The notes: generated by a model from the letters alone, not told the origin. Positions 1-8,448 are shown, counted from the first letter of the stretch. The stretch is DNA of 46,404 nt from Ruegeria meonggei (GCF_900172215.1 NZ_FWFP01000019.1:1-46404), one strand, 5' to 3'. Numbers and translations: made by a program.

Positions 1-143
1 ACAGAGCAGAAAGAGAAGCGCAATCCGACGATTGCGCTGGCGCCGACGCCTACATGGTCAGTGAGGATCCGAACAGTGGCGAAGTCGGGTCGCCAAGTTT
101 CCTCATTCGGCTTGGCAATGTCCCGGAATTTGACGAGTTTTAG
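1..143 (+). CDS. 3' end of an unidentified upstream gene (partial)
   Basis: The third frame is open from base 3 to a TAG at 141-143 and gives about 46 residues with protein-like composition, including the stretch YMVSEDPNSGEVGSPSFLIR and ending in VPEFDEF. The other two plus-strand frames give less protein-like, arginine- and serine-rich readings. The gene would begin outside the window, so no start can be judged. I do not recognise the family. The following 230 bases up to the LacI gene hold no further gene but do hold one copy of the dispersed repeat. Seen: the open frame. Inferred: that it is coding. Confidence 0.45.
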   Translation, partial: RAEREAQSDDCAGADAYMVSEDPNSGEVGSPSFLIRLGNVPEFDEF

Positions 144-227
144 ATATTTTGGACGTGGGTTTTGCAAAGAAACTGGGCCATGAATACCAGAAAAAACGGA
201 CATTGGTGCAAGCGCAGCGAAAGCTAA

Positions 228-345
228 TTTTGTCCGCGATGTGTGGGTTAGAAGGTACCTAAATCATGCACCTGCAGCGAAAGTCCGGTCTGGTGTATGC
301 TGCAGCGCGGCCCTTGACTACCTCGCCAAGGTCCGGAATGAGCCG
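228..345 (+). repeat. Dispersed intergenic repeat, copy 1 (diverged)
   Basis: This is a diverged copy of the window's ten-copy repeat. It has the left box TTTTGTCCGC at 228-237, the central box TGCAGCGAAAG starting at 273, and the right end GTCCGGAATGAGCCG at 331-345. It lies between the partial gene at the window start and the convergent 3' end of the LacI gene. The central hairpin is poorly preserved here. Confidence 0.55.
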
Positions 346-377
346 CACGTACCTCAAACTAACGACTGAAAAATGCG

Positions 378-1427
378 CTACGCGTTGGTTCTAGGTTTTT
401 TGACTGTGCTGCCAGGAATGAGCCTGAACCCTACGTCTTTAGCGGATTTCACTGGCTCTCCATTTATCTGCGCCAAAACCATTTCTGCTGCGATTTGACC
501 GATTTTCAGATGTGGCACTGCAATGGAAGTCAAGCGATATGGCTGAATGGCTGAAATAGGCAGGTCTCCCCATCCTGCGATACCGATATCTTCTGGTACG
601 CGCAGGCCGATCTTTTGCGCGTATTGCAGGCCGCCAATGGCCATGTTGTCGTTTTGATAGAAAATGGTTTCAATATCTCGGTGGGCAGCCAAAAGCTGCT
701 CGGTTCCATAAAATCCGGTGTAGAAACCGGGTGTATCTCTTAGCAAGAGCTGCTTTTCGAGTCGGCCATTTGCGTCTTCGATGGCCTTGGAAAAGCCGTT
801 TAGCCGAGCCGTTGCCGCATTGGCAACGTCATGCGACGTGCCAACATACCCAAACTTCCGGTATTCCATTCCTGCAAGATAGCGGCCCATGCTATAACCG
901 CTGTCAAAGTGGTTCAGGCCAACGCACATATCGAGCGGGCTGGAATTGAAGTCCCAGATCTCAACCAAAGGGATGCCTGCGCTACGCAGCATTTGAATGG
1001 CTTTCGGGCTGTGTGAACGACCCGTGACAATCAATCCGGCCGGCTGCCAGGACAAAACCGTTTCAATCCATTTTTCTTCGTGGTCGATTTCGTGCTCGGT
1101 CAGACCCAATACCGTCTGGTGGCCAAAGGCACCTAACTTGCGATCAATGCCTTCAAGCACCTGAGCAAAGATTTCATTGCCCAATTCCGGGATACTGACG
1201 CCGACAAATGTAGACTTTTTGTCGCCCGCAAACACAGTCGCCAAACGATTCGGCAGATACCCTAGGCGATCCACCTCGGCCATGACCTTGGCACGTGTCT
1301 TTTCCGAAAAACCGCCTCCATCCCGTAAGACTCGGCTGGCGGTCATCTTGGAAACGCCCGCAGCCTTGGCTACTTCGGCCAAGCTTATTTTGTTGTTTTT
1401 ATTAGGTTTATCCGGATCGCTGCTCAT
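378..1427 (-). CDS. LacI-family transcriptional repressor (GntR/gluconate-type)
   Basis: A 349-residue repressor of the LacI/GalR family. The N-terminal helix-turn-helix spans about residues 14-60 (SLAEVAKAAGVSKMTASRVL, then a GYLPN hinge motif). A periplasmic-binding-protein-like effector domain follows, ending in the family's typical RLTSIAVP and GEIAAE-like helix region. It is divergent from the sugar-acid operon starting at 1555 and shares an intergenic region with two GTTACGGGTAAC palindromes. One lies 5 bases before its own start codon, so autorepression is likely. The half-site matches, as I recall it, the Escherichia coli GntR gluconate operator. The inducer is probably the sugar acid handled by the operon or an intermediate of it. 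No clear ribosome-binding site precedes the ATG. Family call is firm; ligand is inferred. Confidence 0.93.
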   Translation of the reverse strand: MSSDPDKPNKNNKISLAEVAKAAGVSKMTASRVLRDGGGFSEKTRAKVMAEVDRLGYLPNRLATVFAGDKKSTFVGVSIPELGNEIFAQVLEGIDRKLGAFGHQTVLGLTEHEIDHEEKWIETVLSWQPAGLIVTGRSHSPKAIQMLRSAGIPLVEIWDFNSSPLDMCVGLNHFDSGYSMGRYLAGMEYRKFGYVGTSHDVANAATARLNGFSKAIEDANGRLEKQLLLRDTPGFYTGFYGTEQLLAAHRDIETIFYQNDNMAIGGLQYAQKIGLRVPEDIGIAGWGDLPISAIQPYRLTSIAVPHLKIGQIAAEMVLAQINGEPVKSAKDVGFRLIPGSTVKKPRTNA

Positions 1428-1431
1428 TTAC

Positions 1432-1443
1432 GTTACGGGTAAC
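1432..1443. promoter_or_regulatory. LacI-type operator O1
   Basis: GTTACGGGTAAC is a 12-base palindrome with one central mismatch. It lies 5 bases from the start codon of the LacI gene and about 10 bases upstream of the operon's -35 box. It is identical to the second operator, 58 bases away. Its position suggests it blocks the repressor gene itself and may allow looping with O2. Confidence 0.75.
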
Positions 1444-1452
1444 TCTTTTTTA

Positions 1453-1481
1453 TTGACATCCGTGTGGCCTGCGAGAATGCT
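1453..1481 (+). promoter_or_regulatory. Sigma-70-type promoter of the sugar-acid operon
   Basis: A perfect TTGACA at 1453-1458 is followed, after 17 bases, by AATGCT at 1476-1481. Transcription would begin near 1488, so operator O2 covers the start site and O1 lies just upstream of the -35 box. This is a classical repressible arrangement. The -10 hexamer is weak, and this part is inference. Confidence 0.65.
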
Positions 1482-1489
1482 AGCGTAAC

Positions 1490-1501
1490 GTTACGGGTAA
1501 C
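1490..1501. promoter_or_regulatory. LacI-type operator O2
   Basis: A second exact GTTACGGGTAAC. It sits at the predicted transcription start of the plus-strand operon, where a bound repressor would block RNA polymerase. I saw no third exact copy elsewhere in the window. Confidence 0.75.
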
Positions 1502-1554
1502 TCAATACGTTGTTGAGGAGCAGCAGGGTTACCGCGATCTGGGAGGAGGCTACA

Positions 1555-3060
1555 GTGCCCGGCACTGCACAAAACAATCTGTTCTTTGACGGGATAAAAA
1601 AGCATTTCGGAGGCACCTATGCCCTGCGCGATGTCTCCCTGAATATTGAACGCGGTGAAATCGTTGCTTTGTTGGGTGAAAACGGCGCCGGTAAATCCAC
1701 CCTCATCAAGATACTCGGTGGCATCCATAAAGCGGACGATGGTCGGGTCCTGATCGACGGCCACCCGTACGAACACCGCCCAGGTGGTTTTGGAGAGCGC
1801 CAGTCAGTTGCCTTTATCCACCAAGATCTGGGTATGATTGAATGGATGACTGTGGCCGAAAACATTGCTTTAGCCTTGGGGTATTCGCGCAAGAAAGGGC
1901 TGATCAACTGGACGACAGTAGATGAGTTCGCGCAACAGGCGTTGGACAAGGTCGGATGCGAGTTCGACCCGACGACCCGCGTTCAGGATCTTTCGCGTAC
2001 CGAAAAATCGCTTGTCGCCATTGCGCGGGCGTTGGCTGTGGATTGCGATTATCTGGTTTTGGATGAACCCACCGCGTCGTTGCCTGCCGATGAGGTTGAA
2101 CGTTTGTTCGAAGCCCTGCGCCCACTGAAGGAACAGGGCGTGGGCATGATTTATGTCTCGCACCGGTTGGATGAGATCTTTCAGATTGCGGACCGCGTAG
2201 CTGTTTTGCGTGATGGGGAACTGGTCGGTCTGCGCAGCATTGATCACACAACACCGGAAGAGCTTGTGTACATGATCGTCGGGCGGAAAACCCGGCAGGT
2301 GATTAAACCGGACACCCCGCTGGGAGAGATCGTTCTACAAGTTACTGATTTGAACATGGACGCGGCGCATAACGTCAGTTTCCAGCTGCAATCCAACGAG
2401 ATTGTAGGTCTGGTGGGTTTGCGCGGCGCCGGGCACGAAAATGTCTCGCGCGCATTGTTCGGCGCTGAAGTGTTTGACGGGCAAATCGTCCTGCGCGGCG
2501 AGATACCGGATTTGACGTCACCGCAAGCGGCGATGGCGTCCGGTATCGGGCTGGTTGCCAGGGATAGAACTGAGGAGTCGGTGGCAATGTCGCTGACGAT
2601 CCGGGAAAACACGTTCCTGAATCCTGCGGCCATCGGGCGGACATTGTTGTCTTTCATGAGCCACCGTTCAGAAGCTGAAAGCGCCGCCCGCATCGGCGCG
2701 GATGTAGCGTTGTCGCCGAATGATCAAAGTATGACGATTGAAAGTCTTTCCGGAGGAAATCAGCAGAAGGTCGTGATCGGGCGCTGGTTGGAGACAAAGC
2801 GCAAATTGTTGATCTGCGAGGATCCAACCGCGGGCGTTGATGTTGGTGCCAAGGCGGAAATCTATGCTTTGCTGAACCGGGCGATGGAAGACGGTGTGGG
2901 CATCATCGTAGTTTCAACCGACTTCGAAGAAGTCGCCGCCATTTGTCACCGCGCCATTGTCTTTAGTCAGGGCCAAATCGTGCAGGAACTGACAGGTACC
3001 GAATTGACGACTGAGAACCTCATACAGGCAGCCTCGGCATCGAACGCAGTTGCGAGTTAG
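1555..3060 (+). CDS. Sugar ABC transporter ATP-binding protein, tandem domains (RbsA/MglA type)
   Basis: Start: GTG at 1555, chosen because GGAGGAGG at 1542-1549 precedes it at good distance. An upstream in-frame TTG at 1510 has no such site. The product has 501 residues, normal for the two-domain RbsA family. Domain 1 has Walker A GENGAGKST at 41-49, Q90 in the Q-loop and Walker B with LVLDEPTASL near 167-176. Its signature is LSRTE (146-150) instead of LSGGQ. Domain 2 has the family's degenerate Walker A (GLRGAGHEN) and a good LSGGNQQ signature at 398-404. It powers uptake by the permease that follows 11 bases later and the binding protein after that. First gene of the LacI-controlled operon. 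The substrate is inferred to be a sugar or sugar acid. Confidence 0.93.
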   Translation: MPGTAQNNLFFDGIKKHFGGTYALRDVSLNIERGEIVALLGENGAGKSTLIKILGGIHKADDGRVLIDGHPYEHRPGGFGERQSVAFIHQDLGMIEWMTVAENIALALGYSRKKGLINWTTVDEFAQQALDKVGCEFDPTTRVQDLSRTEKSLVAIARALAVDCDYLVLDEPTASLPADEVERLFEALRPLKEQGVGMIYVSHRLDEIFQIADRVAVLRDGELVGLRSIDHTTPEELVYMIVGRKTRQVIKPDTPLGEIVLQVTDLNMDAAHNVSFQLQSNEIVGLVGLRGAGHENVSRALFGAEVFDGQIVLRGEIPDLTSPQAAMASGIGLVARDRTEESVAMSLTIRENTFLNPAAIGRTLLSFMSHRSEAESAARIGADVALSPNDQSMTIESLSGGNQQKVVIGRWLETKRKLLICEDPTAGVDVGAKAEIYALLNRAMEDGVGIIVVSTDFEEVAAICHRAIVFSQGQIVQELTGTELTTENLIQAASASNAVAS

Positions 3061-3071
3061 GGAATACAAAA

Positions 3072-4091
3072 ATGCAATCGCTTGAATCCAACGCACTGGA
3101 ACCCACAAAAGCCGAGCTGAAAGATGCGTCGCTCAAAACCCGGGTTCTGCGCTTTCTGCCGGTTTATGGGCTTGTACTGTTGACCGTATTTCTGATCGTC
3201 CTGTTTTCGATACTGTTGCCGAATACTTTTCCGACGCTTTTAAACATGCGGGCGATCATTTCGGACAAGGCAATAATTGCACTGCTGTCGCTTGGGGCGA
3301 TGATCCCGATGGCGGCGGGCCGGATCGACCTGACAGTTGGGTACGGGATCGTGCTGTGGCATATTCTGGCGATCTCATTGCAAACCATGTTTGGTATCCC
3401 CTGGCCGATTGCCGTCGCGATTGTGTTGTCCCTGGGTCTGTTGACCGGCTTCCTGAATGGGTTGTTGGTTGAAGTCGCTAAAATCGACAGCTTCATTGCC
3501 ACATTGGGTACGGGCACCGTGCTCTACGCGCTTGCGCTATGGCACACAGGTGGTCGCCAGATGGTCGGGGCCTTGCCGGACAGTTTTTATGCGATCAACG
3601 GCACCTTTGTGTTCGGCCTACCGATCACCGGGTTCTATGTGCTGGGGATCACTGTCGCGATGTGGCTGATCCTGGAATACACGCCAATTGGTCGGTACCT
3701 CTATGCGATTGGGGCCAATCAGCGTGCCGCCCAGTTGAACGGAATTCCGACAAGGAAATTCGTGATTGGCGCCTTTATGTCTTCGGGCCTGATCACTGCC
3801 TTTGCCGGGGTGCTTCTGGCGTCGAAATTGCGGATCGGGCAAGCCTCGGTCGGTCTTGAATTCCTGCTACCTGCTTTGGTCGGGGCCTTCTTGGGGTCCA
3901 CCACCATCAAGCCGGGACGCGTGAATGTTTGGGGGACAGTCGTGGGTGTCGCGATCCTGGCTGTTGGAATCTCGGGCATTCAGCAATTCGGTGGATCCTT
4001 CTGGGTCGAGCCGATGTTCAACGGTGTCACGTTGCTGATCGCAATCGGTATTGCCGGTTATGCTCAGCGTCGCAAAGGCGCCAACAAGTAA
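3072..4091 (+). CDS. Sugar ABC transporter permease (RbsC type)
   Basis: A 339-residue inner-membrane permease of the BPD_transp_2 / RbsC family with about eight to ten hydrophobic segments. The conserved region GRIDLTVGYGIVLWHILAIS corresponds to the family's glycine-rich DLSVG motif. The later segment ends in the family-typical region around PALVGAFLGSTTIKPGRVN. A weak GGGA site precedes ATG 3072. It follows the ATPase gene directly and is followed by the binding protein after 19 bases, so the three form one importer, expressed from the operator-controlled promoter at 1453. Confidence 0.92.
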   Translation: MQSLESNALEPTKAELKDASLKTRVLRFLPVYGLVLLTVFLIVLFSILLPNTFPTLLNMRAIISDKAIIALLSLGAMIPMAAGRIDLTVGYGIVLWHILAISLQTMFGIPWPIAVAIVLSLGLLTGFLNGLLVEVAKIDSFIATLGTGTVLYALALWHTGGRQMVGALPDSFYAINGTFVFGLPITGFYVLGITVAMWLILEYTPIGRYLYAIGANQRAAQLNGIPTRKFVIGAFMSSGLITAFAGVLLASKLRIGQASVGLEFLLPALVGAFLGSTTIKPGRVNVWGTVVGVAILAVGISGIQQFGGSFWVEPMFNGVTLLIAIGIAGYAQRRKGANK

Positions 4092-4110
4092 AAGCATAAG
4101 GGAGGAGATT

Positions 4111-5157
4111 ATGCTGAAACGGACTTTTATGGCGGTATCCGCCGCGGCCTTGCTAACGGGCCTGGGTGTGCCGGTCATGGCTGAGACGGCCTTTGACGGA
4201 CCAGCAAGCGGACCCACAGCCGCCGAAGGCAAGTCGATTGTCGTCGTTGCAGGTGATCTAAAAAACGGCGGTATTCTTGGCGTCACCAATGGTGTCGAAG
4301 AGGCCGTCGAAACTATCGGCTGGGAGGTTCGCGTGCTGGACGGCGCAGGTTCAATTCAGGGCCGTACAGGCGCAATAGGTCAGGCAATGGCCCTGCAGCC
4401 GGATGGGATCATCATCAACGGTTTTGACGCCATCGAACAGCAAGCAGCGCTGGAAGGTGTTGTGAACGCGGGAATTCCGATGGTCGCGTGGCATTCGGGC
4501 CCCAAGATCGGCTGTGACGCACCCGGTGGGATCTTTGCCAATGTCTCTACTGATGCGATGACCGTGTCCGAGGTGGCTGCGGAATGGGCGATGGAAGATG
4601 GCGGTGACAACGTCGGTGCAATTATCTTCACGGATTCGACCTATCAGATCGCCATCGACAAGGCCGACCGCATCAAGGAAACGATCGAGGCTGCAGGCGG
4701 CACTGTTTTGGAATACGTGGATACTCCGATTGCCGATACTTCGGCGCGGATGGGTCCCCTGACCACAAGCCTGTTGCAGAAATATGGCGATCAGTGGACG
4801 CACGCTTTGGCGATCAATGATCTCTATTTCGACTTCATGGGTCCCGCGCTGGCGGCTGCTGGCATCTCGTCCGATGATGGCCCCCAGGCCGGATCTGCCG
4901 GGGATGGCTCCGAGGCCGCGTTCCAACGTATCCGCGGCGGCAGTTATCAGACCATCACCGTGGCCGAACCGTTAAACTTGCAAGGCTGGCAGCTGGTGGA
5001 TGAGCTGAACCGCGCCATTCAGGGCGAAGCCTGCTCGGGCTTTATCACGTCACCAGCACTGGTGACCGAGGACGGTTTGGCCAAGCTGGGCGACAGCAAC
5101 CAGTTCGACCCCGACAGCCCGTATCGCGACGCCTACGCAAAGATCTGGGGTAAATAG
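4111..5157 (+). CDS. Periplasmic sugar-binding protein of ABC importer 1
   Basis: Start ATG 4111 follows GGAGGAG at about 4101-4107. The product has 348 residues and begins with a clear signal peptide (MLKRTFMAVSAAALLTGLGV, cleavage near PVMAE-TA). The mature part is a type I periplasmic-binding-protein fold (Peripla_BP_4): KSIVVVAGDLKNGGILGVTN at the first strand, then PDGIIINGFD in the typical ribose-binding position. It should capture the substrate in the periplasm for the permease upstream. A 10-bp hairpin follows the gene and may stabilise its transcript for high expression. Substrate unknown. The linked enzymes point to a pentose, a pentonate or its lactone. Confidence 0.9.
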   Translation: MLKRTFMAVSAAALLTGLGVPVMAETAFDGPASGPTAAEGKSIVVVAGDLKNGGILGVTNGVEEAVETIGWEVRVLDGAGSIQGRTGAIGQAMALQPDGIIINGFDAIEQQAALEGVVNAGIPMVAWHSGPKIGCDAPGGIFANVSTDAMTVSEVAAEWAMEDGGDNVGAIIFTDSTYQIAIDKADRIKETIEAAGGTVLEYVDTPIADTSARMGPLTTSLLQKYGDQWTHALAINDLYFDFMGPALAAAGISSDDGPQAGSAGDGSEAAFQRIRGGSYQTITVAEPLNLQGWQLVDELNRAIQGEACSGFITSPALVTEDGLAKLGDSNQFDPDSPYRDAYAKIWGK

Positions 5158-5163
5158 AAACAC

Positions 5164-5197
5164 CGGCGGTTCCCATCCACTGCGGTAGGAGCCGCCG
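5164..5197 (+). other. Intra-operon hairpin after binding protein 1
   Basis: CGGCGGTTCC (5164-5173) pairs with GGAGCCGCCG (5188-5197) over 10 bp with one G-U pair and a 14-base loop. No T-run follows, and the next gene of the same operon starts 80 bases later. It is therefore more likely an RNA-stabilising or processing hairpin than a full terminator. Confidence 0.6.
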
Positions 5198-5277
5198 TCG
5201 ACAAGGATAGCACATTGCAATGCCAATTTTGCGGTCCATCGATCGCCATGGCGGAGCTTTGCGCAGAGGAGGATGCC

Positions 5278-6039
5278 ATGAGCGACCAGCCATTGGTTCA
5301 AATGCGAGGAATTACTAAGCGCTTCGGCGGTGTAACAGCGCTGCAGGATGTTGATCTGACCGCATATCCGGGTGAGGTTCTGGCCATCGTTGGTGACAAC
5401 GGCGCGGGAAAATCCACACTGATCAAAATTCTGACTGGGGTGCATCAGCCGACCGAAGGACGGATATTGATGGACGGCCAGCCGCTGGAAATGTCCAGCC
5501 ACTCAGACGCGATCGCGCACGGGATCGACGCGGTATATCAAACGCTTGCTTTGGCGGACCATCTGTCACCTGCGGCTAACATGTTTTTGGGTAATGAATT
5601 GACCAAGAACTTTTTCGGTATGGCTTTTTTGGACAACAAGCGCATGAAATCCGAGGCCGCGCGCGTTTTGGAAGAACGATTGGGCGTTCGTCTTCGGTCA
5701 ATGGACGTAATGACCGAAAGCCTATCTGGCGGGCAGCGGCAGGCCGTCGCGATTTCGCGCGCGGTTTACCACGAAGACCTGCGTCTGCTGGTGATGGATG
5801 AACCCACTGCGGCGTTGGGTCCGCAGGAAACGGCCCGCACTCTGAAGCTGATCAAATCCCTGCGCGAGCAGGGGTTGGCGGTGATCTTGATCTCGCACTC
5901 GCTGGACGATGTGTTCGAGGTATCGGACCGCATTCATGTACAACGCCGCGGCCGTGCCGTTGGTGTTGTCAAAACTTCGGAAAGCTCCGTTCAAGACGTT
6001 TTGGGCCTGATTGTCGGTGCCCAAGATGCGGCCGCGTGA
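5278..6039 (+). CDS. Sugar ABC transporter ATP-binding protein, single domain (FrcA type)
   Basis: Start ATG 5278 is chosen because AGAGGAGG lies just before it. An earlier in-frame ATG at 5215 has no ribosome-binding site. The product has 253 residues, i.e. a single ABC domain as in the fructose-type FrcA family, unlike the tandem ATPase of importer 1. All motifs are intact: Walker A GDNGAGKST (39-47), signature LSGGQ (149-153), Walker B LLVMDEPTAAL (170-180) and the switch histidine in ISHSLDD. It would work as a homodimer with the permease encoded 11 bases downstream. Second importer of the same operon. Confidence 0.92.
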   Translation: MSDQPLVQMRGITKRFGGVTALQDVDLTAYPGEVLAIVGDNGAGKSTLIKILTGVHQPTEGRILMDGQPLEMSSHSDAIAHGIDAVYQTLALADHLSPAANMFLGNELTKNFFGMAFLDNKRMKSEAARVLEERLGVRLRSMDVMTESLSGGQRQAVAISRAVYHEDLRLLVMDEPTAALGPQETARTLKLIKSLREQGLAVILISHSLDDVFEVSDRIHVQRRGRAVGVVKTSESSVQDVLGLIVGAQDAAA

Positions 6040-6050
6040 AGGAGAACGAA

Positions 6051-7178
6051 ATGTCCGCGACCACGACAAACCCTGAACAAAAAACCCTCATGGACCGGTT
6101 AGAGCCTTATCTGGCCTTTATCGGTCCCATGGTCATGATCCTTGCGATCCTCATCTTCATGGGCATCGTCGAACCTGCTCGGTATTTCCGCCTGAGCAAC
6201 CTGAACCTTATCCTGCTGGATGCGGCGCTATACATGCCAATGGCGATGGCGATGACCTTTGTCATAACGCAGCGCGGAATTGACCTGTCGATTGGCTCAA
6301 TCGCGGCATTTTCCGCCATCATGATGGCCTTTCTGATCAAGCAATACGGCTTTCCCGCATGGGTCGCAGTGCCGCTAGCCATCGTGATGGGGGCCATCAT
6401 GGGCCTGATCAATGGTTTGGTCATAACCCGGTTTAAAGTGCCGGACCTGATCGGTACGCTGGCGATGGACTTGGTCTATCGCGGTCTTGCCCTGGTGATT
6501 GCCAAAGGCCTGGTATTGGCGCGCTTTCCCGACCTGATTACAGATATTGGGCGCGGACAGATTCAGGGCTTTATCCCGATCCCTGTTGTCTTGGGATTGC
6601 TCAGCATGGCCATTGGTTATGTTGTACTGACCCGCACCTATTTCGGGCGTTACACCATTGCAATCGGATCCAACCCCGAAGCCAGTGAGATGACCGGCGT
6701 CGCAGTCGATCGTCATAAAATCTATGCCTATGTGCTGATGGGTGCTGCAGCGGCAATGGCAGGTGTCATGCTGACCGGCAAGCTGAACGCTATTCAGGCG
6801 ACTTCGGCCCCGTATTTCAATCTGCACGTCATTGCGGCGGTTGTTGTTGGTGGAACATCCCTGTTTGGGGGACGGGCGTCGATGCTGGGTTCGCTGGCAG
6901 GCGTGTTGCTTCTGTCGATGATGATCAACGCTTTGGTGACCTTGCGGATCGAGTTTTTCTGGCAATCCGTCGCCTCGGGCGCGGTTATTGTCAGCTCCGT
7001 GGCGCTGTACACCTGGATGCAAAAGAAAGACCGGGACGGTGCGCATGGCCTGATGGCCGCGCTGCGCAGCAAGGAGGCGCAGAAGCTGCTGCGGTTCTCG
7101 GCTGCGCTGATAGGCGCACTGATCCTGTTGCTGGCCCTTGGGGCGGGTCTGGCAACCGAGCCTACGCCAAGCGGCTAA
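6051..7178 (+). CDS. Sugar ABC transporter permease of importer 2, with C-terminal extension
   Basis: ATG 6051 follows AAGGAG, which overlaps the end of the ATPase gene. An in-frame GTG at 6036 is less likely. The 375-residue product is a BPD_transp_2 permease with the DLSIGSIAAFSA motif near the third membrane segment and the VVVGGTSLFGGRASMLGSL motif near the C-terminal half. After the usual last helix it carries a charged stretch (MQKKDRDG...LRSKEAQK) and one more hydrophobic segment (AALIGALILLLALGAGLA). This makes it longer than importer 1's permease. It is followed by a hairpin and the second binding protein. Confidence 0.92.
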   Translation: MSATTTNPEQKTLMDRLEPYLAFIGPMVMILAILIFMGIVEPARYFRLSNLNLILLDAALYMPMAMAMTFVITQRGIDLSIGSIAAFSAIMMAFLIKQYGFPAWVAVPLAIVMGAIMGLINGLVITRFKVPDLIGTLAMDLVYRGLALVIAKGLVLARFPDLITDIGRGQIQGFIPIPVVLGLLSMAIGYVVLTRTYFGRYTIAIGSNPEASEMTGVAVDRHKIYAYVLMGAAAAMAGVMLTGKLNAIQATSAPYFNLHVIAAVVVGGTSLFGGRASMLGSLAGVLLLSMMINALVTLRIEFFWQSVASGAVIVSSVALYTWMQKKDRDGAHGLMAALRSKEAQKLLRFSAALIGALILLLALGAGLATEPTPSG

Positions 7179-7192
7179 GGCAGATAAAAAGT

Positions 7193-7224
7193 GGTGCGCC
7201 GGGAGGTAGGAGTCCCGACGCACC
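7193..7224 (+). other. Intra-operon hairpin before binding protein 2
   Basis: GGTGCGCCGGGA (7193-7204) and TCCCGACGCACC (7213-7224) form a 12-bp stem with one mismatch and an 8-base loop. It lies 40 bases before the second binding-protein gene. It has no T-run. A role as a 5' stabiliser or processing site that uncouples binding-protein expression from the permease is likely but inferred. Confidence 0.65.
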
Positions 7225-7263
7225 TGCAAGACCCCACAATGTTCGCGAAAGGGAGGACTTACC

Positions 7264-8409
7264 GTGAAACAATTGAACAAAGCCTTACTGACGACAAGCG
7301 CATTTTACCTGTGTGCTGCTGCTGCCTTGGCGGAAGGCAACCTGCCATTGAAAGAGCTGCCGGGTATCGCAGACCGCGACTACTGGGTACCGGGTGAAGT
7401 GAATGCCGACGGCAAGCTGGAAGCGTTGCAAGCCATGACCGGTGCCGAGGCGATAAAATACTCGGGTGCGCAGGACGGGCCGGTGCAAATTGCGCTGATC
7501 TATCCGTCGGCGGATACGTCGGACTTCTGGGCACGTAACTATCTGGCGATGACCAAACGCCTGGACGAGTTGGGGATTGTATACGAGACAACTGAATTTG
7601 CCAGCCGGCAGATCGAACACAGCCTGCAGTCGACCTATGCCAATCAGGTGGTTCAGGACGCGGATCTATATGATTTCGTCATATTTGGCCCATCGGAATT
7701 GGCCATTCAGGCAGACAACATCGACAAGATGTCGGGCAGCGATGGGTTTTCTACTTTCGTCTGGGCCTTTCACACGCCGCCAAAGGCTCTGGAAAACCAG
7801 CCGGATGCATGGTTCGACTTCAGCTCGGCCGCGGGTGCACTGACCATGTGCGACTACATGCTGGAACGCTTGGGCAATGATGTGACCATGGCGATGAATC
7901 GCGGCATTCCGGGCATCACTGATGATCAGCGCTCGGGCGATTTCAAAGCCTGTGTAGAAGAGAAAGGCAACTGGAACACCGTTTATGAACATTACGGTGA
8001 ATACCAGCGCGAAGGTGGGTTTGAGGGCACCAGCCTGATCCTGCAGGCGTATCCAGAGGCCACGATCATCCACAACGCCAACACAGCTATGGCGATGGGT
8101 TCGGTCGAAGCGCAGGTTTCGGTCGGCAAAGAGAAAGACGTCTTCTCGACCGGCTGGGGCGGTACAGGCCTTGAGCTGGATGCCATCCGCCGCGGCGAGC
8201 TGGACGCCACGCCAATGCGCATGGGCGACGATGTAGGTGCCGCCACTGCCGAGGCGATCAAGGCGCATATGGAAGACCGTCAGGACGAGCTGCCGTTTGT
8301 CTTCCTTGGCCGGATCACTGTGGCGCATGACCAGATGAGCACCGAAGAGCTTGACGCACTGGAACAGGAAGCCTTCCGCTTCTCAGGCGTTGGTGCGTTG
8401 GAACGTTAA
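7264..8409 (+). CDS. Periplasmic binding protein of ABC importer 2 (TorT/LsrB-like fold)
   Basis: Start GTG 7264 follows GGGAGGA. The product has 381 residues with a signal peptide (MKQLNKALLTTSAFYLCAAA, cleavage near ALA-EG). After an N-terminal lead of about 55 residues comes the type I binding fold, beginning at QIALIYPSADTSDFWARNYL. A late GWGGTGLELDAIRRGELDAT stretch matches the C-terminal lobe of Peripla_BP_4 proteins of the TorT/ribose group. It is clearly different from the first binding protein, so the two importers may take different but related substrates. Hairpins lie on both sides of the gene. Ligand not identifiable by reading. Confidence 0.87.
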   Translation: MKQLNKALLTTSAFYLCAAAALAEGNLPLKELPGIADRDYWVPGEVNADGKLEALQAMTGAEAIKYSGAQDGPVQIALIYPSADTSDFWARNYLAMTKRLDELGIVYETTEFASRQIEHSLQSTYANQVVQDADLYDFVIFGPSELAIQADNIDKMSGSDGFSTFVWAFHTPPKALENQPDAWFDFSSAAGALTMCDYMLERLGNDVTMAMNRGIPGITDDQRSGDFKACVEEKGNWNTVYEHYGEYQREGGFEGTSLILQAYPEATIIHNANTAMAMGSVEAQVSVGKEKDVFSTGWGGTGLELDAIRRGELDATPMRMGDDVGAATAEAIKAHMEDRQDELPFVFLGRITVAHDQMSTEELDALEQEAFRFSGVGALER

Positions 8410-8418
8410 GGAAACCGT

Positions 8419-8448
8419 TTGTGGCCGGTTGCGAATAGCTGGCCACAA
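8419..8448 (+). other. Intra-operon hairpin after binding protein 2
   Basis: TTGTGGCC (8419-8426) pairs perfectly with GGCCACAA (8441-8448) around a 14-base loop, directly after the binding-protein stop codon. No T-tail follows. It is the third hairpin placed next to a binding-protein gene in this operon. Confidence 0.6.

Noticed and set aside
6375..7280. A 301-codon minus-strand open frame opposite the permease of importer 2
   Set aside because: Composition (very high Gln, His, Arg) is that of an antisense shadow. The plus strand encodes a clear permease.
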